Source of the DNA: Cristatella mucedo | Taxonomy: Eukaryota; Bryozoa; Phylactolaemata; Cristatellidae | Direction: 5' to 3' | Assembly (NCBI GenBank): GCA_009760855.2 | Contig: WPIO01000033.1 | Coordinates: 4,197,001-4,261,000 of the forward strand | Length of the DNA stretch: 64,000 nt | Part shown: positions 1-12,480 of the stretch, one piece after another | Layout: every line of letters starts with the position of its first letter | Numbering within the stretch: the first letter of the stretch is position 1 | Notes under the pieces: generated by a model | Told to the model about the DNA's origin: nothing | Seen by the model: the letters and a program-made list of their open reading frames with translations, nothing else | Database searches by the model: none | Translations under genes and position numbers: made by a program

Positions 1-18
1 CGGCCGGCCGGCCGGCCG
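1..18. repeat. (GGCC)n at window edge
   Basis: Four and a half units of GGCC start the window. It lies inside the possible edge exon, where it would encode alternating Ala/Gly/Arg. Confidence 0.7.
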
Positions 19-223
19 CCAGCAGGCACACACGTGTCGCACAGCCGGAGGTGGTCCGCCCAACAGCATGGGGTGCCACCGGGAAGGCCTCCCAGGTGGC
101 GCCCCCATCGTCTGCTGGCGACATCAACATCCTTTCTGGCTGACCGGACTCCTGAGCGCAGGGGCTCGGTCGACGGTGGCTACCCGCAGGCGAGGAAACG
201 CTGGTGCTGTTGGTTGTCTCCTC
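1..223 (-). CDS. Possible exon (Ser/Pro-rich), open to the window edge
   Basis: On the minus strand a frame is open from about 223 to the window edge, just after a pyrimidine-rich stretch (GACTTTTTGCTTTCTGGGTGAG). It encodes EETTNSTSVSSPAGSHRRPS and later SPADDGGATWEAFPV. Its Ser/Pro character would suit the linker between SAM2 and PTB, but nothing in it is diagnostic. The block is GC-rich and other frames are open too. Entry at 223 would be phase 0. The missing SAM2 helix exon should lie between this and 5065, and it was not found, so linkage to the gene is unproven. Confidence 0.28.
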
Positions 224-2316
224 CTCTCACCCAGAAAGCAAAAAGTCAACCAATTGCCCCAATGCACGAAAAAAGCAGGACCCGTTACAGCAGTTTTTGG
301 ATCGGAAGAGCGTACCACGGAAGAGTGTACCAACCCGACGGACGGCGGTAGAGGCCGTAACTTAATCACGTGCAGCACAATCGGGTAGAGGATAACCGTT
401 TCTCTTTTCACTCTGCTCTTTTGTGTTCGACGGCAGCGACAGAGGGCCACATGTTTGCAAACATGGAAACTGCCCGCAAAAGGCAACACACGGGCAAACA
501 CAATTAACCGACTTTTCTACTGTTTTCGTTTGCAGAGCAAGCAAGCCGAATAATGTCCGCACTAGAGTAGTAGGCGTGAGATATCGGTCCGACTGGCAAT
601 CGCAGCAGCCATCACAAATACGGCGGTACCGAGAGACCGTCCCTGAGCTGAGCAGTGGCCACGGCTGGCAGGTGCACAAACGGCTGCAGCTACTGCAGCT
701 GCCACTATTGCCAAGGTCACCGGCCAGACAGGTCAAGGTCGAGTGTCACGATTAGGAGCACCTGGCCAACCGGGCAGTTGATCAGAGCCGTAGGACCGGT
801 AGGCTGGGTCTGCCCATAAGTGCGGCAGAACTACTTTGGCACTAGAGAACCGAGAACAATGCGTTGGGTAAACCCGTGAGTCATATGGAAATCATGGTGG
901 GCAACAATCGGCATCCATTTATCTTACTCGAACAACCTAGCAAATAGCTTGTAATGGATTATGCAACAGCAGGGAATTCTATCATATCAAAATAACAGAC
1001 CACAGCAGCAGAGCCAACATCAAACTAAGGGACCTCACTCACATAGCTACTAATGCGGCCGGAGGGAGCAAAGGTCGATATGGTACGCTTCAGGTAGGCC
1101 GATCGCCACAGGAAGCCAGGAGAACAGGAATAGATGAAAGCAGCTTCGGATAATGTAAAACACTAAAGTAACGTCACATAAATTAAAGTGCTCGTATGTC
1201 ACGTTGACTACTTTACTAATAAATAAAACTTGTCAAAACTGAAACAATTCAACTTGAAACCAATAGCTTGCCAGTTTGTGGGACAACTGCAACAGGTTGG
1301 ATAACTGCAAAAGGTCGCCAAACGTCGAACATAACCGTCCCACCTCTTCCGTACTGAAAGCAGTACACCCGTATGGTTGCTAACTGAAACCTGAGATAAT
1401 ATAGATCGTTATGCTGAATATGGCTGTGTCTCAGTGGTACTAGCAGAAAACTAGAAAACGTACTACTACATTAGTCAATTGGTGTGGCACATGAACATAT
1501 AGATGGCAAACAAGGCCTGCAATCTTGATTCGGTGTCGTGTGGGATTGGCAAAGGATGTACGACCCAAAAGCATTAATTGAGTGAGGCAAGAACCAAAAG
1601 CATGCTCGAATCAAGGTGGCTACCTAACAGTAGGCGTTTATTCGATTCTTACGGTTTGTTTGTGACTTGGGTTAGTAGTATGGCTCATACCTTTGATAAA
1701 GATATCCATGTATAAAGTTCAGCATAAAAAGAATCATCCAATGTTAATCTTATATTTTTAAAGAAAAAGTGTAAGCAACCTTCAGTCGTTCATAAAGTGA
1801 GGCACAGCAAGCTCAATGCACTTACCTACCACATAAAAAGGTCTATTGTTATAGTTGTAGTAGTTAGACAAAAGAATGACAGAAACATAATTAGCTTGAT
1901 CCTAATTCTTATGTTGACTGTTGTTTAGCATCTGCTGTCCGTCGAGGGATGCAAGTGTGCTTGGAACAGAGCCATGTAGTCTCGAGTGCTGGTCGGGTTT
2001 TGAGGCCAATGTTGTTCAGCAATTATCGGAATAAGTCTCATAATTCATTTTCGGTGCACATTTCCTTGTCATAGCAATAATCAGGATGTTATGGATTTAG
2101 CAACATTGCATCACAAACAGCTGTTTTTCTAAAACTCGTACAAAGAAAGAGGGTTTTACTTTTGATCCAGTGTTTTATATCACCAGTTCATGCCACATAC
2201 AGGGTGGAAGCTAATAACAACTGCATGGGATGCTGTGAAGTGGAATAAAAAATGTAACTTGCAGCCCCACATAATAAAGTAACTGACGTTTGAAATCAAG
2301 ACAATGGCAGGGGCCA
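224..2316. other. No gene recognised
   Basis: The first 600 bases are GC-richer with short frames on both strands, none with domain features. The rest is AT-rich and looks intronic. A 45-nt splice-flanked frame near 1046-1090 is discussed under rejected items. Confidence 0.5.
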
Positions 2317-2447
2317 TGATAGCGAGAAGGTAAGGTGCCTGCTTTTCACGACCAAGTCGTGGGTTCGAATGCTGTAGCGGGCGATAGCCAATTGCAAGTA
2401 GTGGTGATAGCCGTTAAGGCTCTTCTGCTGCTATACAAATGAGGCTG

Positions 2448-2448
<1 letters not shown>
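2317..2448 (+). mobile_element. SINE-A copy (tRNA-derived)
   Basis: A tRNA-like head carries a B-box (GTGGGTTCGAATGC). The family body (GGTGATAGCCGTTAAGGCTC TTCTG...) and the GAGGCTGTTAA end follow. It runs directly into an (AT)n tract. It lacks the first bases seen in the best copies at 31.9 and 49.0 kb. Confidence 0.75.

Positions 2449-2517
<69 letters not shown>
2449..2517. repeat. (AT)n microsatellite
   Basis: About 34 uninterrupted AT units follow the 3' end of a SINE-A copy, where such tails commonly seed simple repeats. Confidence 0.95.
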
Positions 2518-2520
<3 letters not shown>

Positions 2521-2794
2521 TGTAACTATACATAGCACACACATTTTTATACATGCACACATTTATATGTATATATTTACATTTAGACAGCCTATAATAT
2601 AGAACTAATCTCAAAATTATTGAACGTCTAAAAATTACTATCCACTTAAGCACAACCCCCAATTATGCTGGGCCCAGAATTAGGTTCCTTTTGTTGAAAA
2701 ACACTTAAAAGTCCCCCTAAATTCAAACAAAAATAGTAATTTTAGGCAGTTTTGACCATCAGGGATAAGTGAATGCAGCAACACGTTGCTGCAA

Positions 2795-2881
2795 TCGTGT
2801 TTCCTTTGTAGCAAATGTAAAGCGACTAGAGAGAGTTTGAGTTCTCTGAGGGCACAAATATTATTACTATTATATTATTAA
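2795..2881 (+). mobile_element. LINE family A, 3' end only
   Basis: It matches the last ~85 bases of family A: GCAAATGTAAAGCGACTAGA, then the GAGTTCTCTGAGGGC arm of the terminal hairpin, then a degenerate ATT tail. 5'-truncated. Confidence 0.8.
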
Positions 2882-3087
2882 CATCAAAAGTTATCCTTCA
2901 GTATGCACCCTAATCACAATTGTAGAGTAGACACACGAAGCACTCTTTCTATCAACCACACACAAGGGATTGAATTATCTTCAAAAGAGGTGTAATTAGA
3001 CTATCCTATAGTGCCCAAGACTAGAATAGTAATGCAGCCATTGCTTGCAAAATTCTGACAAGCAGGGTTGGTATAGAGAGGGAGAGG

Positions 3088-3165
3088 AGGATCTCTGTAA
3101 TGTTCTTGGACTTCAGTCCCAGGACTTAGGTTCGAGTCCTGCAGCAGGCAATTATTTGTTACACT
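3088..3165 (+). mobile_element. Degenerate tRNA-derived SINE head
   Basis: A B-box-like GGTTCGAGTCCTGCAGCAGG and the start of the SINE-A body are visible; the rest is lost. Confidence 0.5.
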
Positions 3166-5064
3166 ACTGCAAGGATAGCAAAAGACATTAAATCAGGGAA
3201 GATTAAGTAGAGAAATGTTTCTGGTTTCTGATCGTGCTTAGTGTATACTTTGAGTTTCTTTAACTTGTCAATTATATAAAAATCAAGGCGACTGTTACAA
3301 TAGCTGTCAAATGAATTTTTGCTTAATACGCACTGAATAAGTTGGTGCTTTATCCACGCTAAATTCCTAAGCCTGGTATGCACATCAAGTCCAAGTCTGA
3401 ATACAATTGTAAGACTTATCCCGTATCAAGGCTTTAGTTAATGGGTATTGCAGAAGTAAAATGCTTCAAAGTTAGAGTGCACGGTGTACTGCAATGGAGC
3501 AGCCTAGGTGTACTAGTACCTCAGAGTAATGATTAAGTGCATATGCATACAAAGCATAGCTCATTGTGCTAGCGCCTCACATAGGTAAGCCAAAATTGTG
3601 TAAAAGAAAGCCCGATAGCACACGAATATGCATGATTTTGCTGTTTTCGGCTTTACCAGTCGCAATTCTAATTTAAAGTTTGCCCTTTTTATTATTCTAT
3701 ACATTTTCCTGGCCTATTTAATCCCTTCTCACATTTGTGTATGGCCAAGTCCCATATTCCATATAGAGCCCTAAGTAAAAGTAAAGACACACTACCCACA
3801 CATTGACATGCTCGAATAACCAATTCCTGAGATCTGCTATATGAGGAAAGGCAATGCGCCTTATCGGTGCTCATTTTCAGATGACCGACCCCTTTAGCTG
3901 ACTGCTAGTGGTCTTGATCACGAGCTGTGTTTATACGGCAGATTCATTCCTTTCCGAGACAACAATTTTTCTGCTAATTCTTTCAAAACAGCGGCACGGG
4001 ACCAAGGCTGCCGATTTTTCCTGCAGTAGCGCATGCTTCTGCTTTACGATGACAACTTAGCCGACTAGGCCAAGCCAACCAGTCTTAAGTACCATTATTG
4101 GTATGGCAAGGTCTCCAAACGCAACATAGAGGTAGATTGGGCGAACATATTTCACATTGCTAGATTCAAATGGGAGAGTAGGTTTGACTTTCTATTTGGT
4201 TTCAAAGGTCTCGTGGATCAGAATCCTGAAGACATAAGGGCATATTGTTTTCAAGCTATGTCACCATTTTGAGATATTTGACAAAATATCACCACAGCTG
4301 ACGATTCAGCTACATGCTTTTATTAATAGAAGCATGGATTAATGTAATCTACTTTAAAAAATGTTGCTTTTTTACAGCTCTTTAGTTTTTTATATTCGTT
4401 TGAGGGTCTGAAATGATTACTAAAGCCCAGAACAAGACTTGGATGAGTTACCAAGCTCGGCAATCAGACACAAGGTTCGTTGGACAAAGGATCTATTTCA
4501 TGGTACCACCTTGATTCTCATAGTGATGCTGCTAATGTAGTAGATCACCCAATACTTAGTTGACTAAAATCAATCCTACCATGCACACCCTTTGGTCGGA
4601 TTTCCGTACGCCAAAAAATTAGTCAGGAACAGGCTCGTCTAAACATCTTATATCATGCTATCTGCAAATTGTTGCATCAGGGAGTCGGCAATCGCAAGTA
4701 CAGCTTTGAAGGACGTGTAGAGCACAGCACACACACGGTATTAAAAAAAATAACTACATGTATTTTGTTTTCTCTGCCCATCTAACAAATGGATTGCTCA
4801 GTCGAATGGGTTCTTTAGCATAACTCGATCAGGAGTAAACGTTTGTATCGAGCCATTTTTATGGTTGATGCAAAAAGAACCGAGAAACAGAATTGAAATC
4901 TACATGATGCCAAGCCACCAGAAAGTCACCGTCTAAACATTTTCATACATTTAACTGTATATTTAGTTAAAATTGGCTCAAAAGGCTAGTGGCACGAGAA
5001 CATGCAACGACTACAGCATGTCACACCTCTCAGGCAACATAAAACAGAGATGATCAAGAATTAC
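3166..5064. other. No gene recognised (expected site of the next ANKS1 exon)
   Basis: AT-rich, apparently intronic. I searched the minus strand for the last SAM2 helix and PTB motifs and found nothing convincing. A plus-strand stop-to-stop frame at about 4570-4790 (ISQEQARLNILYHAICKLLH) has no recognised family. Confidence 0.4.
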
Positions 5065-5195
5065 CGAAGAAAGCTGGAGCTCCCATAGCTGGAGAACCTG
5101 ATCCATTGTGCACAGGCCTTGCTCAGCAAAGACATCGGCATACTGGGACAGCTGCAGACTCTCCAGCCATTCGTCCACAGAGGAATAAATGCAGC
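5065..5195 (-). CDS. ANKS1-like exon: SAM domain 2, most of the domain
   Basis: This 131-nt exon begins after CGCACGTAG with two bases completing a Cys codon and ends TCTTCG|GTAATT in phase 0. The peptide includes SVDEWLESLQLSQYADVFAE followed by MDQVLQLWELQLSS. It matches helices 1-4 of ANKS1 SAM2, whose hallmark is the VxxWLxSLxLxxYxxxF start and the LWELEL stretch. The final helix (the GHRKRI region in vertebrates) should be in the next exon downstream, which I could not find between here and the left edge. The family's PTB domain would follow. Order and spacing relative to SAM1 agree with a tandem-SAM protein. Confidence 0.85.
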
Positions 5196-5867
5196 CTACG
5201 TGCGAAGTTGTGTGGCTGCTAGGCTCCAGCAAGTTGTTGTTACTCCCTATAATTAACGATCCTCAATGGAATAAATACTCAAGCTGTACACCATCTTCCG
5301 GCAGCATCCATTTATGCGAGCAGCTCTGCTAAATGCAGTAGTGTAGACCATGGAAGTGAATGTCCAAGAAGCAAGCAATAACCTCAAAATTTGCAAACAG
5401 CTGCATTAAGAAAAAAAGCTTGCCACCAGCAACAAACTCCAAGAGTCAATGGCCTGTTTACACAATCAGCTTGTGGTCAGCTAATGCGATTGGCTATCGT
5501 GGCAGCTTGTGATTATACGACCAGCTATGACGTATGATCAGGATGTGTTCCACAACTCATGTGCTGCTCTCATATGCTCTGTTTACGACAAAGTCTGGCA
5601 GACCAGCATAAGATCTCTGGTGCCTTGCTCACTACCGACATAGCGTTTATTCCTGATTATCTAGCCTCTGCAGAAAGGGCCCCACTGCAGATACTAGGCT
5701 AATATGCAGATAGCAAACACTGTAGACATGGGCACTGCTAAATCACAACCGGATTTATGAACCACTACTTGACTCCTGAACGGGCATCGAAGTGGTCCAT
5801 AATAAATTAAGGATATGTCATTACGGCCACAGGAGTTGAACTCACAATCTCGAATATGGGCAGCACA
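5196..5867. other. Intron sequence, no feature seen
   Basis: Part of the intron between the SAM1 second-half exon and the SAM2 exon. No repeats or open frames of note before the LINE at 5868. Confidence 0.5.
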
Positions 5868-6697
5868 TAATAATAATAACAATAATGCACTTCATAAAGT
5901 GCCCTCAGAGAACTCAATCTCTTTCTAGGCACTTTACATTTGCTGCAAGGGAAACACAAATAAATGGAGAATAATATCATGCTTGATGAACAACATGAAT
6001 AACTTGGTTAGGGGTGATATGCACAGGGCCAGCATGCAAATGTGGTTAGTGGCAGCATGCACAGTGTCAGTATGCATACGCACATGAAGGACGAATCGCA
6101 GGGACCCACTAAATGCTGTCCTAAATAGGTGTGTGTTTTAAGTTCTTTTTAAATGTGGTCAAGTCAGGGGATGTTCTGACGCAAGTAGGGAGTGAGTTCT
6201 AGGCTTTGGGCGCATACGAACTAAATGCACGGTCTCCAAAGGATTTAAGGTTTGAACGAGTATTGGTAGACTGTTGGATTCCGAAAAGTGGGTGGTATGA
6301 TGCTTGGCCTGGTGGGGGAATAGATCTGAGAGATAAGCTGGAGTCAAAGAATAAAGTGACCTAAAAGTGAGCGACAAAACCTTGAAGTCGATCCGTTGCT
6401 TGACTGGTAGCCAGTGCAGGTCGGCGAGAAGTGGTGCTATGTGGCAATTGCGACGCTCACGACAGACAAGCCTAGCTGCAGAGTTTTGCACCAGCTGTAA
6501 GCGCCTGATTGCACATGCCGGTAGGCCAGCAAGCAGTCAGTCAGAAGTCAAGAGGATGTCACAAATGCATGGACCAACTAAGATGTGGTATCTTTATCTA
6601 AACAAGCTCGAGTTTTAGCAATGTTATGTAGCTGAAAGTAGGCAGACTTGACTGTGGAGCTGATGTGGTCTTCTAACGAAAAGTACATGTCCTTACC
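5868..6697 (-). mobile_element. LINE family A (L2-like), 3' fragment
   Basis: An ATT-type tail at 5868 is followed (reading minus) by the family 3' UTR and the C-terminal part of ORF2. The encoded piece at 6159-6491 includes NSAARLVCRERRNCHI, the post-RT region, with frameshifts before and after. It is 5'-truncated near the end of the RT domain and lies in the SAM1-SAM2 intron. Confidence 0.85.
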
Positions 6698-7152
6698 ACT
6701 CTGAGATCACAGCATGTGCTCAAGCAGGGCTGTAGATTGGATGAAGCCAACCAGGGGGGATTAGCCTCTTGACGTTATGAGCAGCCAAAAAATGTAAGTT
6801 GGCGGAGGTGACGAATGTCATGGCCTGTTGACCCCCTTACCTATACCTAATGGCTCAGATAAAATCAAGGCATATATCTCTACCAAGATATCACGGATTG
6901 TATAACAGCATCAAGCTATGGGAGAATGCCAGAGGTATAAACAAAAAAGATAACTAGGGATAAAAAGTGCATAAGGATAGATCCAGTACACACGATAGGC
7001 TTCTTTCTCTTTACAATGGTGCTAACGCCTTCACTGATCTGTCGTGAAAGTGAAGACTATGTACCATGACTGTTTCACGATGCTTAAAGTAAAAGTAAGC
7101 AGCAGAAACACAAACACTGCAGATAAAACTAGCAAATGCCACATCTACTTAC
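6698..7152. other. Intron sequence, no feature seen
   Basis: Unique-looking AT-rich sequence between the LINE and the SAM1 second-half exon. Confidence 0.5.
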
Positions 7153-7270
7153 ACAAACCTATATGTGCTGCCAGGGTCAGTTGACAGCAATGACTCAAAA
7201 TGGATGTGACGTGATCGAGATTGGTGATACCCATCATGTGCAGGTCGGCCTCTTCGAGAATGTTACCTCC
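7153..7270 (-). CDS. ANKS1-like exon: SAM domain 1, second half
   Basis: The acceptor is CTTCGTGCAG. The peptide begins GGNILEEADLHMMGITNLDH and continues VTSILSHCCQL, matching GSNVMEEQDLRDIGI and the closing helix of ANKS1 SAM1. Phase 0 at the start fits the preceding exon exactly (FDNTDFL + GGN). Two donors six bases apart end the exon in phase 1: GTAAGT after 7153 (stronger) and GTTTGT after 7159. They differ only by two residues in the short SAM1-SAM2 linker. The last helix is less conserved than in vertebrates, with a Cys-Cys pair. I recognised this exon from SAM homology alone; its frame is not otherwise conspicuous. Confidence 0.85.
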
Positions 7271-8730
7271 CTGCACGAAGATGCATATTAAGCAAGAAAG
7301 GAGAGACAGACAGACAGGTTTTTTTACTCTCTCAAATGACTAACACACTGATGCTGACTAAATCTGCTTTAGCCAAAGCAAAAGTCAGTAAGGGTAGCAG
7401 TTTACTCAATTAGACACCAGGCACCGATAAGGTACCACTAATAAACTAATTACCACTAATTAGCCCATGCTTGACTCATAAATGAGAAATCTTGAGGCAG
7501 CTACTATAAAAGCTTAGTAGAGGCATGTACACAAACTAGGTCACAGTCGAGTTTTGAAGCTTTAAGCCTGTGGCTGAAGCTTGAGTAGTACGCTTAGTCT
7601 ATTTCAATCAAAATAAAAAGTATGGTTCATGTTAAGGCTATGATGCACAGCTGATCTCTAGCCTTGAACAATGACGAGGTTTTCCTTAAGGGCAACCAAG
7701 CAGCATAGAAGTGGTGCTAATTGCTGTCTCAGCTGACTGAGCTGTCGAAGTATGAGCTCTCAGCAACATACACAAATCCTATTGGAAAAACGAACTCGTC
7801 TAGGCGATTCTGCAGAAAGTACCTAAATGAGTTGTTTGCACTGTGAAAGCATTTCAAGACTGGGGTTTTCTGGAGAACACAGCCCTGATATCTAGTTCAT
7901 GGGAAATCAAAGTTTGCACCAACATCATAAGTGCTGAACTTTACGATCAGCACAAGGTCTACACTCGAGCAAAAAAGTATCAAGGCTGTCTGAAAAGTTA
8001 CGATTCTGGTATAAAAACGTAACTGCACCCTGATGCAATCACGCACATTACAGATAATAAACTTATGTAACATGCAAGACAAGTTTCAGTAAAAGTATAT
8101 TATTTGTAGTTCTAAAATGAAGTTATGCCACCGTGATGTGATAACTTGTGTGCGCCACTAGTTAGTGCGATGTTCTGGCATAGTTCTAAATAAACGTCTG
8201 ATATCATGATGCCAGGTATCAGGTATGGATCTACAGTAGCAGCTCCTGACCATGACCCACCCATTTGCTGCCAGGTTTCACTGTCTTCTAAAGGCAATTC
8301 TCATTGGCACCTTCACTGAAGCAACAAAGCACGTACTGCATCCATTTTCAGTTACCAAAAATGGCAAATTGACTCTCACCATCCCATTCAATTTTGTAGA
8401 AGTTTGGGTCTTGTGTGCTCTCACCCAAGCCCAATCGAAATGAGCAACTTCATGCTTAATGGACAGAAGTGGCTTCATTTTCGTTCCAAGAAAACACATT
8501 ACTCACCTATTTGCTGCCTAATCATATCCCCAACAACTAGCTTCCCAGTAGCAGCCTGCACGCTCTGAGTACGAGCCACCGAAGGGCGAAATGATGCCTA
8601 AAGTTTCACTCGCTATCAGTCTGTCCTTGCAGGTGCAGTCAAACATGGGCGGCTGGGTCTCTTTGCAGTATCAATGATACCGGCCGTAGCAAGTCTATAA
8701 CAGCTTGCAATGCAGCACTCGAAGCATGCA
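7271..8730. other. Intron sequence; one cryptic exon-like frame
   Basis: This is part of the intron that splits SAM1. A 91-nt frame at 8507-8597 (minus) has AG and GTGAGT borders but would interrupt the SAM fold, so it is not called as an exon. Confidence 0.5.
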
Positions 8731-8781
8731 GAGAAAGAGAGAGGGGTGAGAGAGAGAGAGAGGAGAGAGAGAGAGGGGAGG

Positions 8782-8874
<93 letters not shown>
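8731..8874. repeat. (GA)n microsatellite
   Basis: Imperfect GA/GGAG at 8731-8788, then about 43 perfect GA units. Frames through it encode only poly-Leu/Ser or Arg/Glu and are artefacts. Confidence 0.95.
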
Positions 8875-8876
<2 letters not shown>

Positions 8877-8984
8877 TTAAAGCTATAGTAACAGCATCAC
8901 ATTCAGTGACAATTACCACAAAACAGACAATGGAGTCGTTTTCAAGATGTTTTAAAATGGTTCAAAATTTTTAAATGAATTTAA

Positions 8985-10370
8985 AAGTCAAAGATGCTTT
9001 CTCTTGTTACTTTTCTGTTGCACACACTGGTTTATGAAAATGCCACCGTGAAAGGCAATATTCTAGCTGAGCCCATACGTTATGTCACTGCCCTAGCACT
9101 GCTAGATCTATCAGCTGCCTTCTACACCATTTATCACGATATCCTACTTGAACGATTGAGCACAACGACCGGTCTGGCAGACGAGGCTCTGGCATGGTTT
9201 AAATCGTACTTTTCTGATCGTGTTCAATCGGTGTCGCGTGGGGGTCAGGTCTCATTCACCAGACCGGTCACCTGTGGAGTCACTCAAAGGTAAGCACTCG
9301 ATCCTTTGCTGTTCTCCCGTTATACCCAACCTCTAGGAAAAGTGATTCAGGCCCATGGAACAAGATATACATTTTATGCTGACGATATTCAGCTGTATTT
9401 GCCATATACAACGTCGGAATCTGTTGCAGCGACTAATAAACTGAATGCTTGAATTGCAGACATTCGATCCTGCATTTCGGATAATTTCCTTAAACTAAAT
9501 GACAATATAACAAAACTGCTGCTCATAGGTCACCCCAAGCATGTCTAGGACCAGAAGGCTTTGCTCTTCCAATAGGTGATGCTGTAGTGCGACTATCATC
9601 ATGTGCTCGGAATTTAGGTGTCTTTGACAGCTGCCTAAATGTTGAAAGCTTCATTAAGAAGACTGTTCCTGCAGCTAGCCATCACGCCCGATCCCTATTT
9701 AAGAGAAGGAACTGCCTTCCACGGTGGCTTGCAGAGAATGTAGCCAGCTCCCTAGTTCGGTCTCGGCTAGATAATGGTAATTCTCTCTTGGCTGGGCTAC
9801 CAAAACAAGCCACTAGGCCACTGCAGCTGCGATTAAAAAATATGGCTGTAAGGCTAGTTTACGAATCCAGAGGTTTGACCATGTGTTTCCTTTAATGAAA
9901 GAGCTTAGATGGCTGCCGGTTGATCAACGGATATAGAAAGAGCAAAGTTCTTAAACTGACCCACAAGGCCCACCACGGCTTGGCTCCTTCATAACTAGCT
10001 GAACTGCAGCACCAGTTTCAGCCTCATCGTGCACTCAGGTCCTCTATGGACAAGAAATTAGCTGGAACTCATGCCCACAATTCTTATGCAACGACAACTA
10101 CTCTCCTGCTGCTGAAAACGACGCACCATTTCCAGCTGTCCTGAGCTGCTACTTCCAGGCTACGCACTACCCAACTGCTCTCCTGACTCAGCTACGCTCT
10201 CACTTTCTCTTTGTTGCATAAGATGAAGTCTGCTGGCTACCGAAGGCATACCGAAAGCCACTTACGCTGTGGGTTTGCTAAACAAAACTCTCCTGTGTAA
10301 CACCCATATAGTCTTTGTGGAGTTACAGATGGAGATACAGAGTCCTTCGTGCTTTGGTCTAATGTTTCAT
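8985..10370 (+). mobile_element. LINE family B (L2/CR1-like), RT and 3' end, decayed
   Basis: Plus-strand frames encode LLDLSAAFYTIYHDILLERL (RT motif region), then [12 protein letters not shown] around 9370 with the YADD catalytic box intact. Next come FLKLNDNITK and the C-terminal LKNMAVRLVYESRG near 9840. Stops and frameshifts break it into at least four pieces. The 3' end (TTTGTGGAGTTACAGATGGA) at about 10320-10345 defines the family and recurs at 28.1, 48.3, 49.5 and 62.7 kb. It is the longest sense-strand family B copy here and sits in the intron that splits SAM1. Confidence 0.85.
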
Positions 10371-12480
10371 GGTCGAATGCCTAGTACTCATCATAAAAAA
10401 GGGGTCACCGATACTTTTTTTGCTTAAGTGTAATGCTGCAACACCTGGCTAGCAGGTAGTAAATGCTTGTGTAGCTAGTGCTCAGTAATTACTACATATC
10501 CAGATACCTGTACATGCACTTGACTAGCTAGCCAATAAACCTGGCCATGGCTGTTATGAGCCACAACAATTGGGGAGAGGGTTCAATTTGTGCTATGGCT
10601 AATTCTACACCTACAAAATACCTGCAAAACTTAACACATTTCTCTCTGCAGCAGTACACATTAGATACAAAAACCTGTAAGCCGATGAGGGGCAATAATC
10701 CTACAGTGCATGCAATGAGCATTCATGCACGGCCAACCGATATGAAATTTCCTCGGAAAACGGGAGGTCATTAGCTACAAAGAATCTCTTACGTTTTCAA
10801 GCACGGGGAAGAATACATGCTGCTTACTACATTATTTACTTTTATAAGGCTCGCTGCAGCCTCCCCAATGCTCTTTTTTGTTTGGGCTTGAATGTATCAT
10901 GGAATCCACACCATATAGCAAACTGCTATTATTTTCATCACATTGGCGACTGCTGATGACAACAAACAGCCAAAGCGTGCACACGGTTGTACAAGCATAC
11001 AGCGTTTGCATGTGCAGGACTAAACATAGATGTGTGTACATCAAAGAGATGCTGCAATATAATCCAGTTTCCCTGGGCACCTGGCTCTTTTATGCACCTC
11101 AAGACCATTGGATCATGCCAGGGCCGATGGCCACGGCAAGCTCTAGGCAGTGTTGCTCTAGTCGTGCCAGTAGTAGTAGTACTGGGCTTTGCAGCGCCAA
11201 ACCTTCTGTACATCGGCCACCATTCAATACAGGACACAGGAAGCTCAGCATACTGACGGTAACATGGGAATCAGTACAGATACAGCTGCCACTACATACT
11301 CTAACAGGCTGACATACAGCCAGGCAAAATGGGGAATACATACGCATTAACAGTCGGGCTAGGCTAAGCCCCAACAGCCTAGACATCCTCCCTCAAGTGC
11401 CTTCGGCCTTAGCAGAAAGGCTGCCAATGCCAACACAACCACATATTCACCACCACAGTGTGAGAGGGCTTAATCGCATCCACACAACTTAAGGCAATCA
11501 GGCACTCACCATATGCACGGGGCTCATCAATCATTGCCAGTCTATACTAGTGGCCGGTGCCTCCGGGTAATCAGGCTTCTGGGGGGTTTTAGGTTTCAAT
11601 CGTTGGGAAGGCTTTTCCTGACTCAAGGCGAGAGTCCAATAGTCTCAAGAGGTCCTGGCTACACTGAATAAAAAGAGATCTCTCGATTTGTCACCTTTAA
11701 TTTCATGGTTGTGTGTTTGCTGAGGCGATACACTGGAATTCTCGGGGAATTTCTTTCTGCACTTACACTCTAAAATCTTGCCCCTTTCAGTTTTCTTCTA
11801 CAAGCGCTCCGAGCACCAGTTGCTCTTTGCAAAGCCTGCTCTCAGAGCACGGTCTGTCTTCGTCTATTGGACACTAGGCTACAAGTAAAAAGCTGGTCCA
11901 GCATAGAAAAGGGCACCGTTTGAGCTCGAGTCGTCTGAACGAAACTTTCCGAAGATTGTTAGCTCTGCCACAACTCTACGAGACTGTAAGGCAACCGGTG
12001 GCTTTCGGGCAGTAGCAATCCCTAGGCAGCAGCAGTGGATTCAGCTTCCTCTTTCCTCTCGGCCTCATCTCACTATGCATCCTTGCTAGCTTAGCATGCA
12101 AGTTTCGACAGACTGGCCCTTCGAGCATCTCTCTTTTTTTGTTTGCCCTAGCCTACCGTCTGCTAGCGTTTACCATGTTCGAAATAACGAAAGCTTAATA
12201 CACTAAGGCTCGAGTGGAATACACAGGCTTACAGGCGAACTAGCTAAGCAAACTGCTACATCAGCAGCTTCGGCCTTCACATACCCTCACATATTCCGAG
12301 GACAAAAAACAATAGCCGTCTATTTCTTTCACTTGAACACTGTTGCCGACAGAGGGTTTAGCTCTCCAGGTCATAAACCGTAAAAGTGAATGCCAAAATT
12401 CTTGTGCAACAACGATGTCCTCTATCCTGCTACCGAGTCTGACATATCCTTTCTAGCCGTCCTACATTGCTAAATATAAT
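10371..12480. other. Intron sequence, no gene recognised
   Basis: Moderately GC-rich at 11.1-11.5 kb with open frames on both strands but no domain, splice-bounded coding pattern or family match I can support. Confidence 0.45.

Noticed and set aside
1046-1090. 45-nt minus-strand splice-flanked frame (RTISTFAPSGRISSY)
   Set aside because: Strong upstream pyrimidine tract and GTGAGT donor, but no resemblance to the missing SAM2 helix or PTB domain; too short to call.
4570-4790. Plus-strand stop-to-stop frame with ISQEQARLNILYHAICKLLH
   Set aside because: No start codon, no recognised family, and AT-rich surroundings; kept only as a note.
8507-8597. 91-nt minus-strand frame (includes TGKLVVGDMIRQQI) with AG and GTGAGT borders
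   Set aside because: It lies in the intron that splits SAM1. Including it would insert about 30 residues inside the fold and break the phase-0 join FDNTDFL/GGN. The acceptor is poor. At most a rare cryptic exon.
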